Shown one piece after another: positions 63,255-64,000 of a DNA stretch of 64,000 nt. Location of the stretch: positions 4,370,001-4,434,000 of the forward strand of contig NC_135264.1 in the NCBI RefSeq assembly GCF_964204865.1. Reading direction: 5' to 3'. Under the pieces are notes generated by a model, which was not told where the DNA came from, did no database searches, and saw nothing but the letters and a program-made list of their open reading frames with translations. Source of the DNA: Styela clava. Taxonomy: Eukaryota; Chordata; Ascidiacea; Stolidobranchia; Styelidae. Within the stretch, counting starts at the first letter, position 1; each line of letters opens with the position of its first letter. Position numbers and translations under genes: made by a program.

Positions 63255-64000
63255 GTTGTGCAACGTCAAGCAATTCGGAAAAAATGCATATTGTAATATC
63301 AGAATCTCTTTCGCTCTCAACTTCTTAAAGTTTCATTTTAAATCCAATTTAGACAGTTTTACCATGCACCGGTATATTGAATCACGAATGATCAGAATAT
63401 TTGCGCCATTATTACTATTACACCTCATTAACTGACTTATGTTTCACTTTATGATATATCTTGACAGCCCAAAATATTTTACCTGCGTGCTATGGACACA
63501 TTACTATAATAACTTTCTATTTCATTGTACGTTGCATATAAAATACTCTAGCATATCTACTAAAGTATGTAAAATGCGTTTGAAATTTTGCCGCACAGTA
63601 TACACGACTGAAATGTAAGCATATTTTCCGTAACAAATTACTTTCTAATTGTTCCAACACCTAAAAGATTTGGCAACAAATTGATTAATATTTTATTGCA
63701 TTTCGGTTTACATTTCAAATTTATTTGAAAAATGTTAGATTCTTGCAAATATGCCGACAAATCTCGAGTTTTCCATTGGGAGGATCGTCAAGTTTTTCTT
63801 GACCAGATAAAAGCTCAAGTGTTATGTCATTGCTTTTGGCGATAAGCTATAGAACGGCATGGGAAATTAGAACAGAGAAAACATTATTTTTATATTTATA
63901 TTCAGATAGAATTGCCAGCGAGTTATATGATCCAATCAATTTCATCATTGCCGCAATGTGACTTTTATAAAGCATGTGAATCTATATAGCATTTTTATGT
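63255..64000 (+). repeat. Diverged start of a further lectin-type unit
   Basis: Aligns to 22320-23100 with many changes: AGAATCTCTTTCGCT, GGTATATTGAATCACGAAT, TTTGCGCCATTATTACTATTAC, and then a version of the unit anchor, GATCGTCAAGTTTTTCTTGACC, near 63784. The window ends before any exon. Confidence 0.75.

Noticed and set aside
1..64000. CRISPR arrays, bacterial operons, tRNA or rRNA genes
   Set aside because: Intron-bearing genes and hAT elements show animal DNA. The regular repeats are kilobase tandem units, not short spaced repeats, and I saw no tRNA or rRNA motifs.

Overview
This is AT-rich animal genomic DNA, not prokaryotic. The genes are split by GT-AG introns, spaced by kilobases of non-coding sequence, and interleaved with many hAT-type DNA transposon remnants. 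Both gene families here (secreted lipocalins and type II membrane C-type lectin-like proteins), arranged as tandem arrays, suit an invertebrate. A marine invertebrate such as a tunicate is possible, but the sequence does not prove a taxon.

Region 1 (1 to about 22,000) is a head-to-tail lipocalin cluster on the + strand. It holds the 3' end of gene A (1-914) and three complete six-exon genes: B (5399-7903), C (12291-14737) and D (18950-21796). Each complete gene encodes about 201 residues with a signal peptide, four cysteines and the lipocalin DY-x-NY motif. The first ~4.56 kb recurs almost unchanged about 13.82 kb downstream, so an A-B block was duplicated to give C-D. A and C are followed by the same 2.46 kb terminal-inverted-repeat element with a nested hAT element. 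B lacks that element and shows its empty site, and has its own transposon-rich insert with a hAT transposase relic.

At about 22,090-22,312 an inverted fragment of lipocalin intron 2 marks the junction between the two arrays.

Region 2 (about 22,320 to 60,220) is a tandem array of five C-type lectin-like units. Each unit has a three-exon gene: exon 1 gives a membrane anchor, a Thr-rich stalk and a proline run; exons 2 and 3 give a C-type lectin-like domain. L1 (26012-29470), L2 (34685-38143) and L3 (43357-46813) are intact at 209 residues. L4 has lost the exon 3 acceptor and 5' end. L5 has lost exon 3 entirely. Units 2 and 3 are an 8,673-bp tandem pair that looks almost identical. The hAT insertions inside the units act as markers: they show which units share history, and the pattern is mosaic, implying unequal crossover or gene conversion with a breakpoint near intron 1.

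Region 3 (60,220-64,000) holds a decayed minus-strand Ty3/gypsy retrotransposon (gag zinc knuckle, protease, reverse transcriptase and RNase H pieces), a hAT end, and from about 63,250 a diverged copy of the sequence that opens the lectin array, so the array probably continues beyond the window. I found no RNA genes or CRISPR arrays.
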